Assembly (NCBI RefSeq): GCF_000372725.1
Contig: NW_005200793.1
Location: 1 to 64,000 of the forward strand
Length of the DNA stretch: 64,000 nt
Reading direction: 5' to 3'
Source of the DNA: Emiliania huxleyi CCMP1516
Taxonomy: Eukaryota > Haptophyta > Isochrysidales > Noelaerhabdaceae
The position numbers and the translations under genes are program-made. The notes under the pieces were generated by a model. The model searched no databases, was not told the DNA's origin, and worked only from the letters and a program-made list of their open reading frames with translations. The stretch's first letter is position 1, and each line of letters starts with the position of its first letter. Below are positions 10,263-19,732 of this stretch, piece by piece.

Positions 10263-10955
10263 TCACTCCGTCTCCGGGGAGCGGACGACCTGGGTAGCAT
10301 CCGGCCGGATGGCACGCCACACATCCCGCTCCACTTCTGCTACAGCCTTTCGGCGCTTGTTCTCAGCTTCGACGGCCAGGTCGCGCTCTGCGTTGTGCTC
10401 GTCGTCGCGAGCGGCGCGGGAGCGGCGCTGGCTAGAGTAGGCCATCTGACCGCCTAGGTCCCACGGGTCACGGAGCCCCTCCTCCGAACGCCCCCTCGCC
10501 TCGTCGGGGGAGAGCAGCTCCCAGAGGTCCCAGTTGATCTCACGCAGTATCTCCAGCTCCATCGCCTTGATGGCCTCAACCGTACTCGTCTTCGAATAGG
10601 CCACAAGATTGTGGAGCTTCCATGGGAGCAGCGGGTCTAACGTGTCCACCTCGTTGAACTTGCAGGCGAGGCTCAAGCTGCCGAGCACGGCGTCGGATCG
10701 TTTTTCCTCATCCGTCAGAGGGTCGCCGCAGCGGCAGTAGCGAGTGAGAACGTCCATCGCCAGGCCAAAGGTGCGGTCGCCGATCTCGTAGTCTAGCTCT
10801 GGGTCGTTCTCGATATCCTCGAGGAGTGCAAGTAGCCGAGCGGGCACAGGTCCCGGCGGGGTGTGGTACGCGTCGGTGCCCTCGTCCGTGACGAACGGGT
10901 TGCGCGTCTCGATGGCGTCGAGGCGCACGTAGCGGTGTCGGTGTGCGGCTGGCAT
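10263..10955 (-). CDS. Cyclin-box protein
   Basis: From the ATG at 10955 the protein is 230 residues (the frame stays open to 11204 but that extension is Pro/Ala/Arg rich and looks untranslated). The central region carries a cyclin-box signature: GSLSLACKFNEVDTLDP followed about 40 residues later by MELEILREINWDL. These are the helix 3 and helix 5 segments that contact a cyclin-dependent kinase in the family. The C-terminal 70 residues are Arg/Glu-rich and helical. Only about one cyclin fold is present, so it is shorter than A/B cyclins. It is likely a cyclin or cyclin-like regulator of a CDK; subtype not assignable. No intron is needed. Confidence 0.7.
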   Translation of the reverse strand: MPAAHRHRYVRLDAIETRNPFVTDEGTDAYHTPPGPVPARLLALLEDIENDPELDYEIGDRTFGLAMDVLTRYCRCGDPLTDEEKRSDAVLGSLSLACKFNEVDTLDPLLPWKLHNLVAYSKTSTVEAIKAMELEILREINWDLWELLSPDEARGRSEEGLRDPWDLGGQMAYSSQRRSRAARDDEHNAERDLAVEAENKRRKAVAEVERDVWRAIRPDATQVVRSPETE

Positions 10956-11710
10956 GTCGTCGGCTTGATCCTGCGGGGCAGCGCAGCGTGCGGTGCATGG
11001 CGCCGCTGCGGGTGCGGAGGAGTGGGGGACGGCGAGAGGCGAGGGGGGGGCGAGAGGACGACGAGGGCCGAGAAGCGCCCGGGCAGGCTCCGGGCATCGG
11101 CGTGTGTGTGAAGGGGGAGGTTCGTGCTGTGCCGCGATGAGAGGGCGCACGCGGCACGATCGGGCTGCGTGCGGGAAGAATATCGCGTGCCGCACCTGCG
11201 TCACACACCGGCGCGGGTGACGAGGCTGTCATCGGCGACTGTGTGCGGGCGAGGAGCAGAGTGGTTTCAAGGGACTTCGCGAGAGCGGGTTTCGTGGGGC
11301 AGGTCGGGCAGAGACGGCGGCTACAATATGATACGGCCGGTCATATCCCGCGGGCCGGGGACGCGCCTGCAAGGGAGGGAGCGAGGTCTTGCTTAGACGG
11401 CAACGCGAGCGCGACGTGACGAAAAGAGGGGGCCGCGGGCGAGTCTCGGCCGCGGTTCGCGACGAGTTGTGGGCGATGCGAGCAGCTGCTCGCCCGTGAG
11501 TGCAGCGAGCGCGCCGTGAGGCGGTGCAGGCGGGTTTCGGGCGGAGATGGCCTTTCGAGGCGGATAGGCCACAGACGAGCCCAGGATAAAAAAATCGCTC
11601 GTAAATGGGCGCCGCGCGCGCGCTCCAAGTGCTACAACTGCTCCATTCCAAGTACTCAAGCGTGAGACGCCGCACTGTAGCCCATTCGGTTGCTTATTTT
11701 CTTTATTTAT
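10956..11710. other. Intergenic, no supported gene
   Basis: GC-rich spacer between the cyclin start and the helicase fragment end. It may include the cyclin 5' UTR. An AT-rich run (TTATTTTCTTTATTTATTT, 11695-11713) lies at the 3' end of the helicase fragment and could be its polyadenylation region. Confidence 0.4.
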
Positions 11711-13135
11711 TTACAAACCATCACTCGTGATCAGCCGCACGATCGCCTCGTAGATCGGGCTGCCCACCAGCGAGAGCGACGGCTCTTCTAGCTTCTTGGC
11801 GAGCAGCGACAGCAACTCGGCGCGCAGTTGCTTCAGGAGCGCGCCGACGCGGCCAGAGGCGGCGATGGTGATGTGGCCGTCCACCTCGACCGTGCCCGCC
11901 TCGGCGTTGACAACGAGCGAGCCGCCCGCGAAGAGCAGCAGCGCGCACAATCAGCCTCCCGTCTCCCCGCCCGCCGGCGCCACCGCCTTGGCCGCCGGTG
12001 CCGGTGCCGCCGCCGCCGGCCCTCTCGGCTTGGGTGCGCCGCACCGGAAGCACGCCGGCTTGGACGCAAAAACCTTTGCGCCGCACCGCTCGCACGTGTA
12101 GTCGCCCGCAGCCGCAACTGCCGCCCCCCCCGCGCCCCCCGGCCGTGGCGCCTGCAGCCTCTTGCCGCTGTAGACGCACCAATCCGAGGGCAGCTTGGGC
12201 GAGGCGTAGATGCTGCAGGAAGACGCGCCCGCCCGCCCACCGCTCCGCGAGGTAGAAATTGACGATCCCGCGCTCGTCCTCCGCCTCCACCGCCCCGCCC
12301 ACCGTGTCGACGAAGCGCGTGTCGGGCATCCTCGCGCGCAGCACGTTCGGGTAGAGGCCGGCGCACACGATGGCGCGCACGAGCGACGCGTGGTGGACCG
12401 AGGCGACCCCCTCACCCTCGCCCTCCATCGCTTCCCGTGTGCTGCTGGCGAAGCCGAGGTCGGCCAGCACGCCGCTGAGCTGCTCGCGCAGCGCGTGCAG
12501 CTCTCCAGCGCAACGTGCGAGAGGAAGTGCTCGTCGCAGAAGCGCCGGCCAGCGCCGCCGCCGCCGGCGCGCCTCGCGCCGCGCCAGCCCTCGTAGGCGC
12601 GCAGGTACGCGAGGTGGTCCGAGTGCTCGCCGGTGAAGGGCTTGCGCGCCGCGTCGGCGGCCTGCGGCAGGGGCGAGGCGGGTGCGAGGGGGGCCGGGAG
12701 GAGGGGTCTGGGAGGAGGGGCCTATGGGAGGCGTGTGAGCGCGGGTCTTGAACGGGGGGTCTCAGGAGGGGCCTCGTCGTGTAAAAAGTCGCTACGGCCC
12801 GCCTGGCGCTGCTCAAAGGGCGCCAGGAAGGGCGACCGGCGCGTCGAGAGCGCCGCGGCGATGGTGAGCATCGGATCGATGCAGCCGAGGAGCGCACCGT
12901 ACAGCACCATCTTTCCGACGCGCACGTCGAGCGGCATGCGCGCAAGGTGGGCTCCGAGCAGGGTGAGGGCGTCCGCCGCGTCGAGCGCGCCGGCGAGACG
13001 GAGCGAGCGGCACGACTCCTCCACGGCGTCGGCGCTCGGCGGCTGCAGCGCGCGCGCGAGGAAGGGGCCGGGCGGGCCGAGGCCGAGCGAGAGGATCGAG
13101 AGGACCAGGCCGGCGAGGGGCGTGCGCTGCATCTC
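11711..13135 (-). pseudogene. C-terminal fragment of a DEAH/RHA-type RNA helicase, disrupted
   Basis: 13132-12803 encodes a typical HA2 (ratchet/winged-helix) segment: MQRTPLAGLVLSILSLGLG, then GKMVLYGALLGCIDPMLTIA. A GC-AG intron (12662-12802) leads to SDHLAYLRAYEGW, another HA2 hallmark. The OB-fold follows: AIVCAGLYPNV, PKLPSDWCVYSGKR and ALLLFAGG. A RanBP2-like zinc finger (CERCGAKVF, then CFRCG) is inserted before the last motif. The RecA-like helicase core that should precede HA2 is absent from the upstream DNA. The reading frame must also shift near 12503 and near 12195 to keep the family motifs. It is probably a decayed or transposed copy; local assembly errors are the alternative. 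An intact family member would unwind RNA or remodel ribonucleoprotein. Confidence 0.7.
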
Positions 13136-13360
13136 GGGAGCGGGCGTTTCCTTCTTTGACGATCAAAGCGGCAAAGGAAAAGAAAAACACAGGCGGCCGG
13201 CGAACGTCGGCCACCTGTTGATCCCCGCCTTCGGTCGACGCCGCCATTGAAAGGTGTGTCCACCGCTGCGTTCCGAGCATCGCCGGCTCTGTCGCCCCAG
13301 CGGCTTTGCCGCAGGGCGCACCGTCACATACACCGCCGCATCTCACTGGCTCGCACAAGT

Positions 13361-13435
13361 CGCTGTTAGCGTCGGCAAGTCGCTGTTAGCGTCGGCGCTA
13401 GTGAAAGTCGCTGTTAGCGTCGGCGCTAGTGACGG
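13361..13435 (+). repeat. Three direct copies of CGCTGTTAGCGTCGGC
   Basis: The 16-nt core CGCTGTTAGCGTCGGC is repeated three times with GTGAAAGT/AAGT linkers, 70-140 bp upstream of the ATG at 13501. Its position suggests it lies in the promoter or 5' UTR of that gene. Confidence 0.6.
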
Positions 13436-13500
13436 CGATCCCAGTCACGCCGCCCCACCGTGTCACCTACCCATCCATCCAACTCGCCTGCCGCAGACAA

Positions 13501-13875
13501 ATGAGCCGCCCCGTCGTTCCGAAAGTTCCGAAGCCTGCCATGGCGTACGTCAAGAAGCGAAAGGACGAGTACAAGGCTAAGATGATAATTGTGGACGAAC
13601 CGGAAGAGGAGGTCGAAGCCCAGGAGGAGGAGGAGCCCCAGGAAAAGCCGCCCTGCTGCACGCCGCCATCAATCTCGATACCCAAGTGCTCGATGCCATC
13701 CTGCAAGTGCTTCTCGAAAGGAGGCGAGGAGCCGCCGGCTGAGGCGCTAGCCGAGTCGGCACCGGGTCCGCCGGAGGGCACCGTCGCCTCCGCCATCGCC
13801 TCGCTCGAGCAGAAGGCCGGGGCGGATCTCGACGGCGATGGCAAAGTTGGCGCCGTTGCGGGCGCGCCGGCTTAG
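13501..13875 (+). CDS. Small acidic, Cys-rich protein with an EF-hand-like loop
   Basis: 124 residues with no intron, starting MSRPVVPKVPKPAMAYVKKR. It contains a Glu-rich stretch (EEEVEAQEEEEPQEK, about 36-50), a Pro/Cys patch (PPCCTPPS, CSMPSCKC, about 51-75) and a final DLDGDGKVG, which resembles the first half of a calcium-binding EF-hand loop. No signal peptide. Start chosen as the ATG after the upstream triple repeat; two earlier in-frame codons would add only a Pro/Thr-rich lead. No known family. Confidence 0.5.
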   Translation: MSRPVVPKVPKPAMAYVKKRKDEYKAKMIIVDEPEEEVEAQEEEEPQEKPPCCTPPSISIPKCSMPSCKCFSKGGEEPPAEALAESAPGPPEGTVASAIASLEQKAGADLDGDGKVGAVAGAPA

Positions 13876-15253
13876 GGCGGTCCGCACGGACAGGGGGGCG
13901 TCTCAGGCCCAGCGAGGCCCACGGCTGCCACCGCCCGGCTGGTCCGTCCTGTACTTTTGATGGACGCGCCAGCAGAGGCAGTGGAGATGGACGATTAGCA
14001 GTAGAGCAGGCAGGCGATGGGAGCTGGTGTGTGTGCTTCTCAGACGCTTCAGCCCCTATACACCACCACACCACGCCCCACAGCCCCATCGAAATATGTC
14101 TCGAGAGATAACAGAAAAGCCAAAGCCGACATGTTGAATGAGATTATGGTGATGTGTTTTTAGCTACTGGGAGAACAGGGAGAGGGGGGGTTGTGTTCTC
14201 TAGGCCCCTAAGGGCCCTACGCGCGGCGTGAGAGCTCGGAAGCGAGCTTTGCGCGGCGATCGAGGATGGCGCGGTTCACCCCTCATTCATTCACCGACGC
14301 GATGGAGATGCGTCTCTCTCTGTTTGTTTGTGTTTGACGCAGGCCAATGTATGAAAGCTCGCTCGTGCGGCGCGTCATTCGTCGCGACCGGATGCGATCA
14401 CAACGGCGGCAGCCCTAAGCGACTCATCCGAGGACGACGAGTCGGCTCGCTAAGGTGAGATACAAGACCCTTCAGGCTCTCGCCATAACACGGGCCTGAC
14501 GACACGGAGACCCGGCGTGGAGACGCAATCGCGCCTCTCTCTCTGTCTCTGTCGCTCTCTGTGTCGGCGCTGGGTCGCGTCAGTACGGGGTGTGGGCCCT
14601 GAGAGACCGCTGCAGAGGATCCGAGTGAAGTGGCGAGCCAGAGGCTACCTGGGTCACCAAGTGGTAGCCCTTGCCTATTCTGATCAGGGCCTGTCACGTT
14701 AGGGCCTGACAGCGACGGGTCACACCTCTGATGTCAGGCTCTGCTGTCAGGCTGTCAGATACGTGCTGTGTGGCTGTCAGAGAAAGTGCTGTCAACGCGC
14801 TGTCAGGCTGTCGGGCACTGTCAGGCGCTGTCCGGGGTTTGCTGTCGTGCTGTCAGACCACAGGGCTCGGCAGGCCTGGGTAGCGTCCGTTAGGCCCGGA
14901 AATGGTTGGTTGTTACTCAACGGTACGACCAGACTTTGGTTTTGCAACACTCTCGTCCGGTCTCACCTTGTATCTGCGTCAATCTCTGTGTAGTAAAAAG
15001 TCGTCAGAAAACGGTACAGCGCCAAGCGCTCAACTACCTCGACATGATTCACTAAAGTCTAAAGCTCCGCGTCCACATCAGCGCGCGCGGATTCAGAGAC
15101 CGCGCCCGCCCCTATTATAGGTATCGCGTGTCGCATACCGCGGTCCGCGCCACCGACGGTGGAGGTGCTCCAAACAGCTCAAAGACTCAGATGAGCCTCG
15201 GCTGCAGAGCGGTCGTTCGCCAAATCGTCTCTGTCCGTGGCAGGGGCGGGACC
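13876..15253. other. Intergenic with CTGTCAG-rich cluster
   Basis: No supported gene. 14690-14860 is a cluster of CTGTCAG/GCTGTCAGG motifs. A cluster of the same motif in the opposite orientation lies at about 37020-37310. The clusters may be subterminal regions of a transposon family, but I could not find terminal inverted repeats. Confidence 0.5.
14690..14862 (+). repeat. CTGTCAG motif cluster
   Basis: More than ten CTGTCAG or CTGACAG motifs in about 170 bp, spaced irregularly. The same motif dominates 37020-37310, so it is a family and not chance. Confidence 0.65.
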
Positions 15254-16616
15254 TCACGGGGCGAGCTGCCGCTTGATGCTGCGCAACGCGCGCTTCGAGA
15301 GGACGAGCTTCGACTCGAGGTGCGTGTCAAAGTAGTTGTAGTCCGTCTCCGACTCGCGCTTGCCGCGCCTGCCGATGACCCCAGATGACCCGAGATGACC
15401 CGAGACGACCCGAGATGACCCGAGATTGCAGTCGGCCCTCCGACTCGCGCTTGCCGTCGCCTGGCGGTGCTGCATCCGATCCATCCGCGGCCACATCTCG
15501 GCCGCATCTCGGCTACATCTCGCCTGCCGCGCGCGGCCGCCTCGGCGCCGCCGCCCCTCTCGCCGCCCTTCTCGCCGGCGGCGGCGCGGCCGCTGGCCGG
15601 CATCCACGAGCAAAAGAGCACCAACCGCAACTCACCCGGGTCTGTGCCGGGGCCGCGGTGGACCTGGAGGGAAGGGAAAGGAAGGTGAGGCCAAGTTCTC
15701 CACTCACACGAGGAGGCTGAGCAAGGGCCAGCAGCCCTCGCGACTCCACGTCTAAAAGACAGGAGCCCCACGGCGTTCAAAGTGCAAGGCCCGGTGCGCG
15801 TGGGTGAGCGGTGCGTGTGTGTGCGTGAGTGTGTGTGCACGCGCGCGCGCGTGTGTGTGTGGGGGGGGGGGGTCTGCGCGCGCGCGTGTGTGTGGACCTT
15901 GTTCGACCAGAAGAGTGAGGCGTCGCCGACGTGCGAGCGCCGTGGCGTCGGCGCGAGCGGGAGGGTCTCCCAGTCACACTCTGGCGGCGCCTCCGACGTG
16001 ACTAGCCGCGCCTACGCCGAGATGGCCCGAGATTAGCCGAGATAACCTGGGACGACCCGAGATCGCCCGAGGCGACCATCCGAGCCTTGTGCAGGTGGTG
16101 CGTCCAGTGCTCCCACTCCTAGAACAAGAAAGCGCGTCGGCGAGAAAGAAAGCTTGCAGCAAATGCGCCCAGCGTCCCGCTCCTCGGCGCTGCCACTCTC
16201 CCAAGTGGGCGCGTTGATGTCCTTCCACGGAGCGCACCATCGCTCGAGTGTGTCCTCCGGCACGCCGGCTGAGAAGTCCGAGTACGGCCCTGCGGCAAAC
16301 TCGGTCCACCTGCTCATGGGAGCAGCCAATCTGTTAGATGGGAGCTGAGAAGTCCAAATACGGCCCTGCGGCAAGCTCCGTCCACCTGCCGCCGCGCAGC
16401 AGCAGCGCCGCGACGGGGAAGCGACGCACCGCGTCCAAGTGCCAGCGCTGCGGCGCGCGCGCCTCGGGTTCGACCTAAGGTGGGTCAGGTACACTTCTCC
16501 ACACACACACACGGCGGTGGGGCAAGGGCCACGCAGCGCTCGCGACTCCGCGTCTAAGACTCACAGGAGCTGGCCCGGCATTCAGAGTGCGCGTGCGCGT
16601 GCGCGTGGTGAGTGAG

Positions 16617-16661
<45 letters not shown>

Positions 16662-17173
16662 GGCCCGGTGCGCGTGAGTGAGCAGAACCACCTCGCTCTC
16701 CGGCGTGAGGAGCGCATAGCAGTCTTGGACGCGCAGCTCTGCGCGGCGGAGGCCGCAAGCGGCGGCGACGCGCCGCTCGAGCACCTCGACCACCCGCCGA
16801 AGCGGCGGCGGGAAGGCGTCGAGCGTTCGGCCGAGCTTGAGCTGCAGCCGCGAAGAGTTGATGTTCTCGAGTCGCGTGCCCGCCTCATCGACTCGCGACA
16901 GGATGTGCTCCGCTGCCGCACGCACCGCCTCCTGCCAGCAACGCCCCAAGGGCGGGGCGGCGGGGTCCGGCGCACAGACAGGCGCCTAATCAACATGAAT
17001 GATCTGGAGTATCGATTAGGGTCAGCGGCGGGGTCCGGCTCACAGCCAGCCGCGGCCTCAGCAGCTGCTGACCTCGCCGCCGCCGCGATCGCCCCTGCCA
17101 CCACCGCCTTTGCCGCCTTTGCCGCCTCTGCCGCCTCCGCGCCCGCCTCGGTCTCCTCCTCCTCAACCTCCAT
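15254..17173 (-). CDS. 2-oxoglutarate/Fe(II) oxygenase-like protein, multi-exon
   Basis: Reassembled on the minus strand from about eight exons. Segment one is MEVEEEETEAGAEA.. (ends 17054). Segment two (from 16985) has a helical region APVCAPDPAAPP..ILSRVDEAGTRL. A WHLD segment just before FPVAALLLRGG provides a plausible HxD iron ligand pair. RSHVGDASLFWSNK joins VHRGPG and RLVLFCSWMP, supplying the distal His and the Arg expected to bind 2-oxoglutarate. The last exon ends SKRALRSIKRQLAP. This HxD...H...R order is the phytanoyl-CoA/prolyl-hydroxylase superfamily pattern; substrate unknown. Introns 16986-17053 (GC-AG), 16310-16385 (GT-AG) and 15369-15460 (GC-AG) each start with sequence duplicated at the next exon. 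Other exon edges and the start are approximate. Confidence 0.6.
16310..16385 (-). repeat. 76-bp GT-AG intron flanked by 47-nt near-duplicate exon sequence
   Basis: The block 16344-16390 recurs at 16268-16314 with about six differences. On the coding strand the intron begins GTGGACGGAGC and the next exon begins GTGGACCGAGT, both preceded by CAG. Splicing leaves one copy of the RWTEFAAGPYSDFSA coding sequence. It is the longest such duplication in the window. Confidence 0.75.
16619..16661 (-). repeat. (TG)n microsatellite
   Basis: About 21 TG units, inside an intron of the oxygenase-like gene. Confidence 0.9.
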
Positions 17174-17459
17174 TGCGAGGTTGGCGTCCGCAGCCTCGTC
17201 TTGGGAAGCGTCGCGCAGCCAGGCGTCGAAGCTGGAGTGCCTGCAGTGGAGACACCAGAGGCAGGGCGGGGATGCGCCCTCGTGCAGTCTTCAGAGCACC
17301 GCGTGAACACGAGGGGTGCGAATGCACTGAGCACAGCGGAGTGCGGCCGAATACAGAGCGCTCGTTCGAAGAGCTCGAATCTTGCAGTGCGCTCTCCGCT
17401 TCTAGTCAGGCGTGCGACGCATACGCAAACCCGTCCTCGCCCAGCGTCGGCGCCTAATC

Positions 17460-17723
17460 TCGGCGTACCTCCCCATTGAGCCCCCCCGCCCCCTCCCCCA
17501 CACTCTCTCCACGCTCTCTCCACACTCTCGCGCAACACCGGGTGAAGCGGCGCCTCCTTCTCCTCGCTCGGCGCACTGACAGGAAACGTCTCGGAGGCGG
17601 CGGCGGCGGAGGCGGGGGCGGGGGCGGACGCGGCGGCGGCGGCGGCGGCGGACGCGGCGGCGGCGGACGCGGCGGACGCGGCGGCGGCGGCGGCGGCGGT
17701 CGAAGCCTGATATCCCCCCTCCT

Positions 17724-17770
<47 letters not shown>

Positions 17771-18102
17771 TCGCCGCCGTCCTCCTCCGCCGCAGCCTCG
17801 GCCGCGCCTCGGCGGACCATCCCGCGGCCCCGCACCTTTTGAGGTAGGGTCACGCGAGATGCACGCGAGATGCACGCGAGATCGGCCGAGATCGCCCGAC
17901 ACGGACCACCCGAGTTCTCCTCCCCGAACTCAACCCCGAAACCACCCCGAGATCACCCAAGATCACCCGAGATCGCCCCGAGATCTCGCCGAGATTGCGC
18001 CGAGATTGCGCCTTGAGGAGGATGTGCCGGTTTGTGACCGACGACACGGAGCGGCCGGGTAGCTGCGCCGCAACCTAGGGCAAGGCAAGACTCTCTCTTT
18101 CC

Positions 18103-18186
<84 letters not shown>

Positions 18187-19235
18187 ACCGGCGCTGGTGG
18201 CGAGGGCGATGGTGGCGAGGGTGGCGGCGGCGAGGGAGGCGGCGGGCGAGGCGGTGGTGGGCTTGGGCGGTGGTGGCATGGGGGTTTTGTGGATGGTGAT
18301 GCACGCGATATCGCCCGAGATTGCCCGAGATGATGGGTGGTTGGTGATGCGGGCCGTCGCCCTTGCTCGGCCGATCTCTGCCAATCTCTGCCAATCTCTG
18401 CCAATCTCGGCTCTCGGCTGAGGCGGATGTCGACCGACCTCGGCTGGACCTCGGCTGGACCTCGGCTGGGGTCTCGGCTGATCTCGGCTGATCTCGGCTT
18501 GATCTCGGCTGGATCTCGGCGGGGTCTCGGCTGATCTCGACTGATCTCAACTGACCTTTGCCCACCCCATGCCCTGCCCACGGAGACGCAGGACGGCCTC
18601 ATCCTCCTCTGGAGTGAACTCAACTTTGCGCAGCCTCTTCCCGACAGGAGGGCCGCCACTCCGCCTCGGCTGCCACGCGGCGTCGCCCGCCTCCTCCGGC
18701 TGGGCCCTGTGGAAGCTGCAGACCGTCTCCTCGGCGCACACGGTTTCCTCCGCTGCCGCCTCCGCTGCCGCCTCTGCTGCTGACAGCGGCGCCGCCGCCG
18801 CGCCGCTTGGGGTGCTGTCGGCCGCGTCCTCTCGCCCGGGCGCGGCCCGCTGCCGCTTGCCCGAGGCCCGCCCGCCGCCCAAACCTGCGTTCCAAACGGC
18901 GCCCGTTGGTGGCCGACCTGCGGTGCAAGGCCACGCGCGGTCAGCCCGTCGCGCGCATGCGCGCGTGTGCCACCGCGGCGCGCCGCCCACCGACAGGCCG
19001 AGAGAAGCGCGGCGCGCTGGACCCTTCGGATCCACTTGACTGCTCGTGCTGACGCCGGGTCCGTCTGAGGTCGGGAAAAACACACACACCGGCGTGGTGC
19101 TCAGCAAGGATGCACCCGTTGATGCCGCACACGTTCCAGCCGAGCTGCTGGTTCAGAGTGTGAGGGCTGCCTGAAATGACGTGCTCCATTTGGTCGTAGA
19201 ACATTTGGACGAGCGGCGCCGGGGTCTCAGGTGAT
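17460..19235 (-). CDS. Myb/SANT-domain protein with an N-terminal Cys/His motif
   Basis: Three or more exons on the minus strand. The first (about 19235-18566) has WNVCGINGCILAEHHAGVC, a C-X4-C-X6-H-X3-C pattern of putative metal ligands, then a Ser/Arg/Ala linker and the first half of a Myb/SANT repeat (FTPEEDEAVLRLRGQGMGW). After a roughly 490-bp intron containing a (CA)40 run and CCGAGATC arrays, the next exon (about 18077-18010) supplies QLPGRSVSSVTNRHILLKA, the second half. A further exon (about 17850-17480) is Ala/Gly-rich and ends near SERVERAWRECG-like sequence. It is likely a nuclear DNA- or chromatin-binding protein. Exon ends, start and stop are approximate. Confidence 0.6.
18102..18184 (+). 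repeat. (CA)n microsatellite
   Basis: About 40 CA units in the intron that splits the Myb repeat. Confidence 0.95.
18300..18560 (+). repeat. Intronic CTCGGCTGATC array
   Basis: Repeats of a roughly 10-11-nt unit, CTCGGCTGATCT and variants, within the Myb-gene intron. Same core (CTCGG/CCGAG) as arrays at 7890-8043, 15370-15425, 17860-18005, 20815-20860, 55490-55600 and 56500-56790. Confidence 0.8.
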
Positions 19236-19239
19236 CTGT

Positions 19240-19732
19240 GATCTGTAAGGGTCCGCGCGCAGGCGCATTTGTGGTGGTGAAAACAGGGAGGGGAGAAACT
19301 TGCTGTGAAGCGGGTAGTCCCCCACCATCCCCAGGGCCTCCAGGGCTCGCACCTCAACCTCTCACAGGCCAGCGCACAGCGCCAGAGGAGGTATTTTCTT
19401 CTCAATAACAAGGCTGTGAACATGGAATTTGAGTGAGATGTGTGAACATGACGGCCGATCGACGAATTACACGCGCGAGCTTGCGAGCTCATCTGCATCT
19501 CAATCAAATCTCAGAGGGAGCGCCGTGTGTATCTTGATGCGTGACACTGCACTACGACTACTCCTCGTCCGACGAGTACTCCGTCTCGCCCTCCCCATAT
19601 ACCGACGAAAACACAACCCCCCAATTTGCAATTTCCTATTCCCCGAGCAATTTCCTATTCCCCCCAAAACAGTGAAAGACAATCAAATTGCGCAAATATT
19701 GGTATTTCCATGCCCCACAAGTGGCACCGTAC
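19240..19732. other. Intergenic, no supported gene
   Basis: Mixed-composition spacer between the Myb gene 5' region and the dehydratase 3' end. The open frames crossing it show no motifs beyond the Myb gene exon. Confidence 0.4.
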
